A stretch of 64,000 nt of DNA. It comes from Globisporangium splendens (lineage: Eukaryota > Oomycota > Peronosporomycetes > Pythiales > Pythiaceae). The stretch covers positions 186,001-250,000 of the forward strand of contig VFIW01000041.1 of NCBI GenBank assembly GCA_006386115.1, given 5' to 3'. Below are positions 22,174 through 33,871 of the stretch, piece by piece (position 1 is the first letter of the stretch; every line of letters begins with the position of its first letter). The notes beneath the pieces were generated by a model. The model searched no databases, was not told where the DNA came from, and was given only the letters and a program-made list of their open reading frames with translations. Made by a program: the position numbers and the translations under genes.

Positions 22174-23828
22174 TATCACCGCGTGATTTTTTGTTGAAGC
22201 CCAACGGCAGCGAACGCAGCTACATGGTTGAGAACAGAGTGTGCAACGCGCAAGCGCTTCTTTGCATTTCGTGGTCTCGTGTGTGTGTTTTTGCACAGCA
22301 GTCAGCAGAAGCCGAGCATGCATGTGTGTGCTTTATCAAAACAACAACAATAACAAAAATAAACAGCTAAATGTTTCCATGGAGAAACTCGTTGCCAATA
22401 TATAGGTACTGTACTGTCTCGCTAAATTGATGTCATTCAGCTGATGTTGTGACAAAATCAGCAAAAGAAGGTGTGTTGTCGGCAGAAAACTTGTGGTCTA
22501 AAAAGAGGATCGTGTTGACCAGCACTGTACGCACCCTATAACATCAACTGGGTGTGCACCACGGTCATACAAATAAACAAGCTGAATACTGCCACTCTTT
22601 GGGCACCACCAGCTCCATATTCTTTCATTCTATCTAACTGTGTGTCCAATCGCCATTACTCCGTTCAGAAAGCTTACAAGTTGTACATATATGGACCACT
22701 TGGCGGTGTGAATATTTTGTGCAATTGCTTGTGTGGGGAACAAAAAGACCGAATATGGATGGAAATGAACGAAGAGTCACACACCTCTGCTATGTACGCA
22801 TAGACATCCTTTGTATCCTACCGTGCGTCCGCGTGAATCGCACATTTAACGTAAAAATAGGCTAATTGGAGGCTACTTCCTGGCTTCCTCATCCTAAAAT
22901 CTAGTGCAACGTGGATAAATTAAAACCCAAAATTTCATCCACTCCATCCACAACACAAATAGCCAATTATAGAGGTTTACGGCTTTTTTCTGGAAGTGGG
23001 TGCTTCGAAGTTCTGAATGAGACCTACCCCTTCCTCAGTCCTCTCGACCTAAGCGATCTGATTGGCTGCTGTCCTCCGTTTTATATGACACTCCTGCTTC
23101 GTTGTCTGATTTACAGGATGGGATGAGGGACTAGCCTCTGACAATTAATACCGAGTCACTCGATCCATTGCTTGGGATGCACAGCCAATGCTCCTCTTTT
23201 ACGCCTCTGTCATCGGCATCAAAGATAAAAGGGATAGCATTATATGCGAAGTATATGGCAATGATGTGTTGCCTAATCGTATTTTCAACAGTAGCTTGAT
23301 ACAGGGTATAGTTTCTCCGAGTGTGTAAGACAGAGGTTGCGTCCTTCGAAGGCGCGGGCAAGAGTGGGAGGAAGCGGGACCATATGAACGTAGACACGCT
23401 CTCATAAACACAAAGGGGCATTCTGGAGAAAGCGCGAGAAGGAGGAGCGGAAGGAGAGAGCGATAGAGAGAGAGAAGCGCATACTGAAGCGAAGTGACAG
23501 GCGCAGGCGGCCGACCCAATAACACAAAACGACCGACATAAAGCAAAAGCGGTTTCCTTCAGGTAAGTGAATATGCGCGCGTGTATTGACATCCGCTCTT
23601 GTGTATATATGGTCTATGTGGATGTGTATTTGTGGATGCTGCGACACGCCATGCCTTCGTTCGAGTTTCCCGCTAGAAGGGAGGAGTGAATGCAGTGTTA
23701 TGAGCATGCGCTGTGTGTATATGTGCCGCAATGGACAGGGGACTGTGCAATGGAGAAAAAACTAACCGCTTATTCTTTATTATATGCAGGCGAGCGCGCA
23801 CGTATATCTATTCTATAAAGACAGCATC
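22174..23828. other. intergenic, elicitor to surface-protein gene A
   Basis: About 1.65 kb. The first part is AT-rich. A purine-rich stretch (23425-23475) and TATATA-like sequences (23605, 23800) lie before gene A. No gene was recognised. Confidence 0.5.
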
Positions 23829-25244
23829 ATGCTGCGGCTGCTAACGCCGCTCATCGCGACGGCATTCGTCGTCTTCTCCGGCCTGGAAGCAGGTATGTTC
23901 ATGTTCACGCACATGGCGCTCCCTCTTTATATATTCGACTGACCGCTTGCTGCCTTGTGTGTGTGTGACAGTGAACGCGGCGACGTGCCCGTCGATCTGC
24001 TCGTCGACGAACGTGTACGGCTTCATGCCGGGCGCCACCTCCACCTGCCTCTGCGACAACACGGGTTTGTCCTCGTGCCAGTGCTCGCAGTGCTATGTGC
24101 AGCAGACCGACGGCAAGATCCAGACGTTCGCCTATGGCCCCGACGGCACGTGCCAGTGGAACGGCACCGACTGCTGTACGTATATACATATTTATGGTCT
24201 CACGACCTCCATTTGCCGAATATAATGCTCACATATGGTTCAATGTGGACAGCCAACTGCGAGCTGAGTTCGTCGTCGACGTCGGGGTCCAGTACGATCA
24301 CCAGCACGCCGACCACGACCCCCACAAGTAGGCCACTTTCTCCTTCTCCTTCCTCAGTCGCTCTTCCTTCTCCGTCTCCTTCGCCTGTACTGACACCTTC
24401 TGCCTCTCCTTCTCCCGCTCCGACTACGGGCGTGCCTTCTCCCTCGCCAACGCCAACGCCAACGCCGACGCCCACAAATGCTACTGTCACTGGTATTGTC
24501 CATTTGTTTTATTTGATGTTTGCGGAAATTGGTTTGCCATCTTTGGCTCCAACGCTCTCCATTATGACGCTATTTATTGAAACGCAGCGACACCTACTGC
24601 GACACCTTCTACGTCCACTGCAGCAGGTTCCAATAACAACTCAAGCACCAACAGCTCCGGCAACACGGTCGGCGGCAGCTCCTCCAACAGCGGAAATAGT
24701 ACGTGAAAATGCCTGCAAAATGCCATTGTTTTGTAATGCATATTGACGCGTGGAATCCTCTCTCTTTATGACAGATTCCACTGGCAACAACACGTCGAGC
24801 GACAGCAGCTCCTCAGGCATGCAGACGTGGCAGATCGCGCTGATCATCTGCTGTGCCGTGCTCGTGTTCATCGTGGCCATGTCGGCGCTGCTGTCGTGCT
24901 ACTGCAAGACGCGGCGTCGACTCGTCGAGAGCGAGGCGCACGCCGAAGACGCTAATTACTACGCCGTGGGCGTCGCTGTTGCCTCCAGTCCCGGCGCCTC
25001 GACGGCTGCGGGCATTGACTCGTATGGACCGAACCAGCGCGGGAGCAGCGCTGTGAAGGCTGGCACCGTCTACGGCGAGCCCTCGTCGTACACATATGCG
25101 TCGAGCGCGGGCTCCGCGACGCCGTCCCCCGAGCGTGTGGGCCTCGGTCCGACGTACACGAGTCGGCCGTCGTCCGGCAGCGTCGGCGAAGCCACGACGC
25201 CGTACTCGTATCGTCCGAGCCAGTCGCAGGCCGTGACGCTGTAA
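23829..25244 (+). CDS. cysteine-rich, mucin-like single-pass membrane protein A
   Basis: I do not recognise a named family. Five exons (23829-23892, 23972-24175, 24253-24492, 24588-24698, 24775-25244), all phase 1 with GT-AG borders, encode 362 aa. The order is: signal peptide (MLRLLTPLIATAFVVFSGLEA); a Cys-rich domain of about 70 residues with ten Cys (TCPSIC, CLC, CQCSQC, TCQW, DCSNC); a Ser/Thr/Pro stalk like a mucin; an Asn/Ser/Thr/Gly linker with several N-glycosylation sites (NNTS, NSTG); one membrane helix (IALIICCAVLVFIVAMSALL); a CYCKTRRR stop-transfer; and a Tyr/Ser/Pro-rich cytoplasmic tail of about 110 residues. This looks like a cell-surface sensor or adhesin. A paralog lies at 28024 on the other side of Nse4 and shares a nearly identical 325-bp tract. 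Confidence 0.8.
24091..24415 (+). repeat. duplicated tract, copy A (with 28352-28676)
   Basis: These 325 bp include the end of exon 2, the complete 77-nt intron and part of exon 3. By eye they match 28352-28676 with about three mismatches and no gaps, whereas flanking exons are strongly diverged. Confidence 0.9.
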
Positions 25245-26250
25245 AAGAATAAACGAAAAAAAGAAGATCGTATAAGGAGACCTTGAAGTGCCGTTTGATG
25301 TATAGATACGCGAGTCCAGAAGTCCCATTATTCTCCCACATGTAACGAGTCCATTTTGTCAAGGTTGGCAGTATATATAAAAGAGCAATGTGGAGTGGCG
25401 TAATGCGCATTTATGGAGCTGCCATAATGTGCAGGTTATACGTACATAATGCACTGCTTTTCAGTGTATATAAACATGCAAATACGTGCTCTATGCGGCA
25501 GTATACATACAAATACGAGATGATGGAGGATCATAATGATGCGTGTTCTCATGGACGACCGCAAGGCGCGACGCATGTGGAGACATGGCACCTCGCACCG
25601 GAGACCATCGAGAGCGTCCAGAGCCAACGGCGGCGCTCGATCAGAGAGCAGCCTCGACGTACACGAAGGCGCCGTGTATCTGCTCAACTCTATGCGTGTA
25701 GAAAGAGGAGCAACGCGCGCGCGTGCCTGCGGCGTCCGATCAACAGTATCTGAAGCATATTCGTTCCAATCATTTCCCACATCAACATGGTGACGATATT
25801 GACGGAAACGAATGCTTCGTTTAAGTACGATACACATGTGGCCCACACGTAATTAAATTAGACAAGGACATAAAACTGCACAGAACAATATAAAATGTGC
25901 GAGACTCGATGCCGATCGGAAACAAAGAGCAAAAAACTGAGGATTTCGTTGAGCTTCACAATTTAGACAGGCTGGCAATTTGAAGCTGCCGTTAGTGCAT
26001 TCGCCTATTGGTGTCTGTGCGAAGGAAACACATGCAATAAGAACGTGGTCAAAGTGTGCCAAGCAGGACAAGCAAGAGAAGGGTTCATAAACTTAAAGAA
26101 GCCTCCACTAGTTTAGAGAGTACATTATTCACACAATTAATGCGGTTCACACTGTCAATGGAAATGCACAGAGTGATGGTCATGCAATATTGGCTCGTTC
26201 CCGCGCAAACCAAGCGAACACAAGCTAAAGGCGTCACCACCAGAGGCAAC
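25245..26250. other. intergenic, surface protein A to Nse4
   Basis: About 1 kb, AT-rich with TATATA elements (25370, 25470). Short ORFs on both strands between 25440 and 25850 resemble no known protein. Confidence 0.45.
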
Positions 26251-27428
26251 ATGGAGGAGCGCGTGGACGAAGACGTGGACGAGACCACGCAGGAGCAGTC
26301 GGCGCCGTCGGACGAGCAGCGCTGGCCGAAGCACAAGGACGTGGCGGCGCGCGTGAAGAATGCGCGCAAGCGCGGCTTCCTCGAGAACTCGCAGCTGACC
26401 GAGAAAGACCGGCGCCAGGTGCGCTACAAGGAGCGCGAGCTGCTGCAGGACATGAAGGAGAACGCGAACGAGCTCGCCAAGCTCACGTCCGACCGCTTCC
26501 AGGCCACGACCGAGCAGCTCGACGAGATGTACGACAACGTGTGCTACCCGCGTGAGGCGAACCTGGACGCGTCCAACCTCGACGAGCTGAACGCCGCGGT
26601 CGCCAAGCAGAGTCAAGCGCTCGGCGCTAGTGACCTCACCAAGGTAAGCGCCATACGAAGTCTTGCAGTGAGGGTGTTGCTATATTGACTCTTGTATAGT
26701 ATGATGTGGCCGATTTGATCCGCGCGACGCGCGAGGCGTGCGGGTCCGAGGCGCAATTCGACTGGGCGACGCTGGGGTCGGCTGCTGGCGCCTGTTTCCG
26801 GTCGGCGCCCGAGATCAGCTTCCTCTTTGGACTCATGGACACGAAAGTGGTACACAAGGAGCGCAAGAAGGCACGAAGAACGCGCGAGGACGACGACGTG
26901 CACGCGACGCAGCCAAGCGAATACACGAGCAAGGTATGTTGTGCATTCGCATACGTTTTTGACTTTATGAGGCGCTGATTGTTGTTTTGTATTGCCTTAT
27001 TGCATATTCATCCTATAGAAAGATCGAAAGGATGCACAAGCGCGTCGTCTCGAGATCCTCCAGAACGCAATGGAGCAAACGCGAAAGAAGCATCTCTTTG
27101 ACGTCGTCGTGAACCCACGCAGCTTCACGCAGGTGCCACCAACCTCTTGGGCTACTATTCCTGTTTGTAAGCACTTACATCTAACAATGTCGTTGTACTC
27201 TATTAGACCGTGGAGAATCTCTTCGACATGTCGTTCCTGGTGCGCAATGGCGCCGTGGAGATTGGCATCGACAGCGCGGGACTGCCGTACCTGGAGAACC
27301 ACGAGGGTCGCGCGGAGGAGAACATCCCGGCGCAGACGCAGAGCATCATCAGCATCACGCCTGCGCAGTGGGAGGAGATCTCAAGCGTCTGGGGCATCGA
27401 CGAGCCGCTCGTCGGCAACCGAACCTAG
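26251..27428 (+). CDS. NSE4: Nse4 kleisin subunit of the SMC5-SMC6 complex
   Basis: This is the kleisin that bridges the SMC5 and SMC6 heads and, with Nse1/Nse3, supports DNA repair and replication-fork stability in the nucleus. Four exons (26251-26643, 26700-26933, 27019-27132, 27207-27428) join in phase 0 through GT-AG introns to give 963 nt (320 aa). The N-terminal half contains the helical kleisin segment (RELLQDMKENANELAKL...). A middle region has the FDWATLGSAAGACFR motif. The C-terminal Nse4 domain reads LFDVVVNPRSFTQTVENLFD then MSFLVRNGAVEIGIDSAGLP, ending in ITPAQWEEISSVW. The ATG at 26251 was chosen because the frame upstream of it lacks coding character. The gene sits between two related surface-protein genes, with a BRCT-repeat gene further downstream. 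Confidence 0.92.
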
Positions 27429-28023
27429 TTGACTCGCGGCGATGGCTTTTTTTTTTCCAGCACGTTATGTAAACTACCCCACCCATTTTTCGTTTTTTTT
27501 CTCTTGATCGTAAATCCATTTACCACAAAGTGACAGTGGCGCTTTCATAGGATGCTCAGTGTGGAGGCTGATTATGGAGGACTCGAGTCGAGTTCTGTTG
27601 CTGTCAAGGACTAATCCGTTCACAGCGGCGTCAGCAAAACTTTCATCTAGTCGAAGCAAAATTTTCATCCAGTCGAAAAAAGAGACAGCTTCTTTGTCAA
27701 TGGGAGCAACAACGCCTAGCAGAAATAATTGCGACACATTCTAAAACAGGATGATGCATGCATCTGCTATACAAAATTATAGGGTTTTGAGAGACGAGTA
27801 ATTCACGAGCAGCAGAACGTAGTGGCTTAATGTGGGTATCAAAATCTCAGTGTGCGCTGTCGAGATGCGAGCACTCAAGAAGATGGACCCACTGTTCCAT
27901 TCTTGCTCTGCTGCACAGCGCTGAACTTGCCGCTCATCCTCGTGCGTGAGCGTCTGCGTAGCTAGTGCTGTTCGACGCATCATTTTCAAGCACCTCCGTT
28001 CCTGAGTAGCAGCAGACGAGAGC
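27429..28023. other. intergenic, Nse4 to surface protein B
   Basis: About 600 bp with a T-run at 27447 and pyrimidine-rich sequence at 27490. It holds the presumed promoter of the next gene. Confidence 0.5.
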
Positions 28024-29055
28024 ATGGCGTTCGGCAGACGGCGGTTTGTCCAGCTATGGACGCCGCTCTGTGTGGTGGTGGCTGCTTTGACAGGCGCGTC
28101 CAGTGCTGACGGAGGTAAGCATTGTGCCGTAATGGTGATGTCGTCTCATTGAGGTCATCGCCATGTCTTTTCCTAACTCGAATGGTGTGGGTCCAATTTC
28201 CTCGTCGTCTGCAGCCCTGTCCCTGTGTCCACTGATTTGCTACACGACCACAGTGTATGCGTGCACGGAACTCGGCGCCACGTGCGCATGTGTGCTGAAC
28301 GCGAGCACGAACGAACGCACGTCGCTTGATACTGCGTGCCAGTGCCTGCAGTGCTATGTGCGGCAGACCGACGGCAAGATCCAGACGTTCGCCTATGGCT
28401 CCGACGGCACGTGCCAGTGGAACGGCACCGACTGCTGTACGTATATACATATTTATGGTCTCACGACCTCCATTTGCCGAATATAATGCTCACATATGGT
28501 TCAATGTGGACAGCCAACTGCGAGCTGAGTTCGTCGTCGACGTCGGGGTCCAGTACGATCACCAGCACGCCGACCACGACCCCCACAAGTAGGCCACTTT
28601 CTCCTTCTCCTTCCTCAGTCGCTCTTCCTTCTCCGTCTCCTTCGCCTGTACTGACACCTCCTGCCTCTCCTTCTCCGACTACGGGCGTGCCTTCTCCCTC
28701 GCCGACACCCAATAACGCAGCGACACAAGTCTCAACTTCGTCTTCTTGGAGTCGTGGCGGGTGGAAGAATGCGTTGTTCGTTGCGATTTTCGCGTGCGGC
28801 TGCGCTTTGACAGTCGGCGCAGTGTTTCTGTTGACCAGAAATCTGTATCATCGCGCCAAAGGTGCGAATGCTGTGGGGTTGGATGACGAGGAGGAGCATT
28901 TCTCAAACGGAGAGCTCCGTGGGGTTCCGATGAGAACGACTACACCGTACGACCACCTCGGAGACTCGAACCAAGTCTACGAGGTGCTCGTGTACCCAGT
29001 GAGCCCGCTCAGTGGGGACCGAGGTCCACCAGACATCCGCAGCCAGACATTTTGA
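28024..29055 (+). CDS. cysteine-rich, mucin-like single-pass membrane protein B
   Basis: This is the paralog of the gene at 23829. Three exons (28024-28114, 28215-28436, 28514-29055), phase 1, GT-AG, give 284 aa. A signal peptide (LWTPLCVVVAALTGASSA) leads into a Cys-rich domain with eleven Cys. Its second half (QTDGKIQTFAYGSDGTCQW) is nearly identical to protein A, and its first half (LCPLICYTTTVYACTELG) is different. A Ser/Pro stalk follows, shorter than in A, then one membrane helix (NALFVAIFACGCALTVGAVFL). The cytoplasmic tail is unrelated to that of A, ending VYPVSPLSGDRGPPDIRSQT. The mosaic pattern suggests a conserved ligand-binding half-domain swapped between receptors with different tails. 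Function is unknown. Confidence 0.8.
28352..28676 (+). repeat. duplicated tract, copy B (with 24091-24415)
   Basis: This is the partner of the tract in gene A at a constant offset of 4261 bp. The 77-nt intron is identical as read in both copies. Confidence 0.9.
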
Positions 29056-29278
29056 TCCGAATAGCGTTACAAAGAAGCATAATACGGATGCACACACACA
29101 GCAGAGCTGCTGTGCCTGGAGCCATTTCAAGTGGAGCTCGGTCAGTTTATCAATAAAGTGTCTTTTGTAGCTGCTCATTGGCTATAATGAAATTTTAAGA
29201 GGCTGTTTCAGCCAAGGAATGACGTTCCCTCCATAAAAGAGCACCTTTTCTCAATCTCGCCATTTGGGCAACAGAAGC

Positions 29279-31423
29279 ATGAGCGAAAAGCTCTTTGACG
29301 GTCTCTGGATCTGCACCACGGGTCTCGAAGTGCACGTCAAGGTACGCGCCTATAGCTTTATGCGTGCAGCAGCATTGGTGCCTATGTTGATGCTTCTACT
29401 GGTTGTCTTTCTTGTGTATGCGCATGTACAGGAGCAAATCCGCAAGATCGTGCTGGCATGCGGCGGGACGTTTGACGATGACCTGACGCTGGACTCGACG
29501 ACGCACCTGATCGCCGACGCCGTGGGCTCCCAGAAGCACCGCGTATGACTTTGTCGCTGCTGCAGCGTGGCTTCTTATGTCGTGACTCATGTGCATTGTC
29601 TTGTTTCTCTGCATTTCTCTGCGAAATAGGCAGCCGAGGCGCACAATATTCACGTCGCGACGCCGAAATGGGTCTTCGACAGCTTTCGCGCACATACGCT
29701 GCTGGATGCTGCGTCGTATCGACTGCGGATACTCGAGGGGCTCGTGATCTGTACGACGGGGCTGGCGTCGCACTCGCGCGACCAAGTAGAACGCATGGCG
29801 ACGATCCATGGCGCACTGTACGATCCGAACCTGGAGGTCGGCCATACCAGTGTACTCATTGCACAGCGTCCCGGGGGTGCCAAGTACGAGGCGTCAGTGA
29901 GCTTCGGGATCCCGATCGTACACATCTCGTGGCTGCACGCGTGTCTGGAGAACGAGACGCTGCTGGACGAGTCCGAGTTCTCGCTGGAGAAAGTGCTTCG
30001 ACCGAGTCGCTTGTTCTCGCAGCTCCAGGAAGAAACCAATCAGGTGGTGACGGCACTTCCGCAGTTGCTCAAACGGCATCACGAGCAACAGAAACGTGAC
30101 GAAGACTGGGATCCACAGGGTGACGACGACGACGATGTTGAGTGGATGGACTTATTCGACAGCTGCATTTTCCATTTGATCGGGTTCCCGAGCAGCCTCG
30201 AAGCGCAGCTGCAGCAGCTCATTCGCACGAGTATGGGCACGATTTACTACGATATGAGCACGGCCCATGTGACCCACGTACTTGTGAGCCCGTCGCTGCG
30301 AGATGCCCACGCTCTCGCGTCCCTTGAGGAGCAGGTGGCGATGGCGCATGCCGAAGCACACATCCACTTTGTGTCGGCGAAATGGCTGCTCGACAGTATC
30401 AAATGCCTTCGCATTGAGCCGGAAGAAATGTACCCCGTCGAGATCGACGCGGACCACGAGACGCCGCCAACAGCTTCGTCAGTGCCATCGATGTATGCAA
30501 ATGCACTTGATGCATCGTATGAGCACCTTCCCGACGCCACAGAGTATGCAGCAACAACAGCAGCAGCATCACAAGATGGTGGTGTACCACCAGCCCCGGA
30601 TGCTCCACGAGATGATGCTGACGAGATTCCACAGGACGACAAATCGCAATTGCTGTTCAGCGGCTGCGCATTCCTGCTGCTCTGTCGTGATCCCGATGAC
30701 CGCCTGCTGATCAAACCGCTGATCAAGCACATCCACCACCAGAGCCAGGCGCAAGCGTTCGCGCTGGACTTTCGAGACCTCGCGCACCTCGACACGAGTC
30801 AGTTTACGTTCCTCACGCACATCGTGATCTGCGACGGCGTCGACGTGGACCCTGATGTCGCGATGCAGATCGAGCAGCAGCTCGCGAGTCTCAAGGATGT
30901 CGGCAAGCACGACGACAACGATCCAAAGAAGCGGAAGCGAAGACGCAGTGTGACGTTCGTGTCGGATTTATGGGTCCACTGCTGCCTCACTGCGCAGGTG
31001 ATGCTCTCGCACCAGGCCCACGAACTCTTCTCACTCACGGTGCACCAGACGCGGTCGCTGTTCTCGCATCCGCTGCCGCTGCGCTGCTTTGCCAAAGTGC
31101 GCGCCAGTACGTCCGTGTACGTCGGTGTGGATCGTGTCGTGGTCATGGAGCTGCTCAAGCTCGCGGGTGCGCAGGCCACGGGCAAGATGAGCAAACGCAA
31201 TTCGCACCTGATCTGCCTCAAGCCCATCGGCATGAAGTACGAGAAGGCCAAGGAGTGGGGGCTCAAGATCGTCACGGCGCGTTGGCTCATCCAGAGCCTG
31301 ATGCAGGGCACGCTGCTCGACGAGCAAGCCGACGAGTTCCAAGTCAAAGACGAGGATAACGGCACTGGTGACGCTGATGAAGCTGCAGTGGACGTGAATG
31401 GAGGCGACCAAGCTGGCGAGTAA
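29279..31423 (+). CDS. multi-BRCT checkpoint/repair scaffold (TopBP1/Dpb11/Rad4-like)
   Basis: This is probably a nuclear phosphopeptide-binding scaffold for replication or DNA-damage signalling. Three exons (29279-29341, 29432-29542, 29630-31423), phase 0, GT-AG, encode 655 aa. A tandem BRCT pair lies at the N-terminus: LFDGLWICTTGL...TTHLIADAV...ATPKWVFDSF, then ILEGLVICTTGL...IPIVHISWLHACLEN. A third BRCT follows (IFHLIGFPSSLE...HFVSAKWLLDSIKC), a more divergent fourth (FSGCAFLLLC...FVSDLWVHCCL), and a C-terminal fifth (VDRVVVMELLKLAGAQATGK...IVTARWLIQSLMQ). Acidic, Gln/Thr-rich linkers lie between them. A specific ortholog (TopBP1, Rtt107/Brc1 or PTIP) cannot be fixed from motifs alone. 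It lies 1.9 kb downstream of Nse4 on the same strand. Confidence 0.88.
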
Positions 31424-31641
31424 GCTCTTGGCACCGTGTTGAACATCTTCATCTGCACAAGTGTAGAGGGTCAAGCACAACCAAATTGTCACACATGCAC
31501 ACACATATTACACTTACGTGAGGCTTCAAGCAGACATGACGCTGAAGCTTTGCGGATCTTGACACTCATTTGCATTTATTCTTTTCTTTTACATACTGTT
31601 AGCTAGCTCACCCGAGTACTCGCGATCTGGGAAAAAAAAAC

Positions 31642-33871
31642 TTACGGAAAGTACTTGCCAACGACGTCGCGGATGCTCGCATCGTTGGATTCGTTCGGCA
31701 ACGTCACGCGCAACAGCGGATCAGCTTCCATTTCACGCTCGATGGCAAAGCGCGCGTTGTCGTTGCGCGCCCACGCTCTTCGAGCCACACCGTTGTTGAC
31801 ATCCCACCCGAGCATCGAGCCAGCCTTCTGGCCGGCAGCCTTGGAGCCATCGAGCACCATGCCGAAGCCGCCGTTCATGACCTCACCCCAGCCAACGCCG
31901 CCGCCGTTGTGGATCGCGACCCAAGTGGCGCCACGAGCAGCATCACCGATGACGTTGTGGATCGACATGTCCGCACAGAACTGAGAGCCATCGTACACGT
32001 TCGAGGTCTCACGGAATGGAGAGTCCGTGCCACTCACATCGTGGTGATCACGGCTCAAGATAACTGGCTGAGAGATCTCGCCCTTCGCAATCGCGTCGTT
32101 GAACGCCTGAGCGATCTTCTGACGACCCTCACGATCAGCATACAGGATGCGCGCCTGGGAGCCAACAACGAGCTCGTTTTCTTCGGCCGACTCGATCCAG
32201 CGGATGTTGTCGCGCAATTGCGCAGCAACGCGTGGTGGAGCCTTTTCCATGAGCTCCTTCAGCACACGTCCAGCAATTTCATCCGTCTTGCGCAAATCCG
32301 ATTCCAAGCCCGACGAGCAGACCCATCGGAATGGACCAAAGCCAAGGGAGAAGATGTCACCCATGATATCTTGCACGTACGATGGGTACTTGAACGGACT
32401 CGCCGAGTTGTCAGCGTCTTGCAAAATGTTCGCACCCGCACGCTTCGATTCCAGCAAGAACGAGTTACCGTAATCCCAGAAGCGCATGCCGCGGCTGGTC
32501 AAGCGGTTCACAGCGTTCACGTGACGACGCAGACTCTCTTGCACGAGCTGCTTGAACTTCTCTGGGTGCTTGATCATCATATCTTGAGACTCTTCGAACG
32601 TCAGCTGCACTGGGTAGTAGCCACCGTTGTATGGGTTGTGCAGCGAAGTTTGATCCGAACCAAGTTCCACAAGCAACTCTCCCTTATCGGCTTCATCAGC
32701 GAGTCGTTCCCACAAAGTGACGACGTTGCCGTGGTAAGCAATGCTCACTGGTTTCTTCTCCTCTCGTGCGCAGCGGATACGAGCGATACAGGCATCCAAA
32801 TCCGCAGCGACTTCGTCAACCCAGCCTTGCTCGTGACGTTTCTTCACAGCAGAGGCATCGATTTCAGCAGTCACAGAGATGGCACCCGAGATCACACCAG
32901 CTTTTGGCTGAGCGCCACTCATACCACCGAGTCCAGACGAGACGTAGACAATGCCACTCATGCTCTCCTTCTGCAAGTACTTGCGGCACGCGTTAAGCAC
33001 TGTAATCGTCGTGCCGTGCACAATTCCCTGTGGACCAATGTAGCAGTAACTACCGGCAGTCATTTGACCATATTGCGAGTTGCCCATGGCGTACACCTTG
33101 TCGTACATCTCGCGGGTCGAGTAGTTCGGGATCATCATGCCGTTCGTGATAATGACGCGCGGCGCTTCTGGTTTGCTTGGGAACAATCCCATTGGGTGGC
33201 CCGAGTACATGATCAGCGTTTGGTCTTCGGTCATTTGCGAGAGGTACTGCATCACAAGGTGGTATTGAGCCCAGTTGGAGAACACGCTCCCATTACCACC
33301 GTACGTCACGAGGTGGTTTGGGAACTGCGCCACGCGGCGATCCAAGTTGTTCTACACAACAGTATTTGCAAACAGCGTTGCACCAGACCGTCAATGCCTG
33401 TCTATTCGCGAAATGAAAGCATCACTGACAGAAATACAAATAGCAACGCACCATGATCATGAGCATCACAGCAGCGGCTTGCTTGCACTTGGCAGGGTAG
33501 TCTTGGATCGGGTAGGCCTTCATCTCATACGCAACTGGGCGGTAACTAAATGCACACAAAGCAACCATTGCAAGATCAGTCACTACTCCATTGACTCTTG
33601 TCCTATAGCATCATATTCGCAAAACGCACCGGTGCATGTAGATGTGTCCCTCTTCCTTCAGTTCCTGCGCAAACTCGGGCGCGAGCACGTCGTGCTGGTG
33701 CGCTGGGAAGTAGCGCAGCGCATTCTGCACCGCGAGCACGAGCTCGTCTTGCGTGAGGTCGATGCGGCGGCGCGGCGCGTTCGGGATCGTCGTGTCCGGG
33801 TGCGGACCTGGGTGCACTGGGAGCTCGGCGGGGATGCCGTTGCGGAGGCTGCTGAGGTCCACTGGCGCCAT
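31642..33871 (-). CDS. urocanate hydratase (urocanase)
   Basis: This is the second enzyme of histidine breakdown, converting urocanate to imidazolonepropionate with tightly bound NAD+ in the cytosol. Three exons (33871-33630, 33545-33452, 33351-31642) with GT-AG borders give 2046 nt (681 aa). The junctions read IYMHRYRPVAYEM and MLMIMNNLDRRVAQFP. Landmarks are LVTYGGNGSVFSNWAQYHL, YSGHPMGLFPS, GGMSGAQPKA (catalytic/NAD region), SDQTSLHNPYNGGYYPVQL, FGPFRWVCSSG, SRDHHDVSGTDSPFRE and GGGVGWGEVMNGGFG. The frame is intact and the length typical of eukaryotic urocanases. The start at 33871 is the first ATG of the conserved-length N-terminus; the frame is open further upstream without an ATG. No other histidine-utilisation gene is adjacent. 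Confidence 0.97.

Noticed and set aside
31909..33456. Plus-strand ORF of 515 codons opposite urocanase
   Set aside because: It is an antisense shadow; urocanase motifs fix the minus strand.
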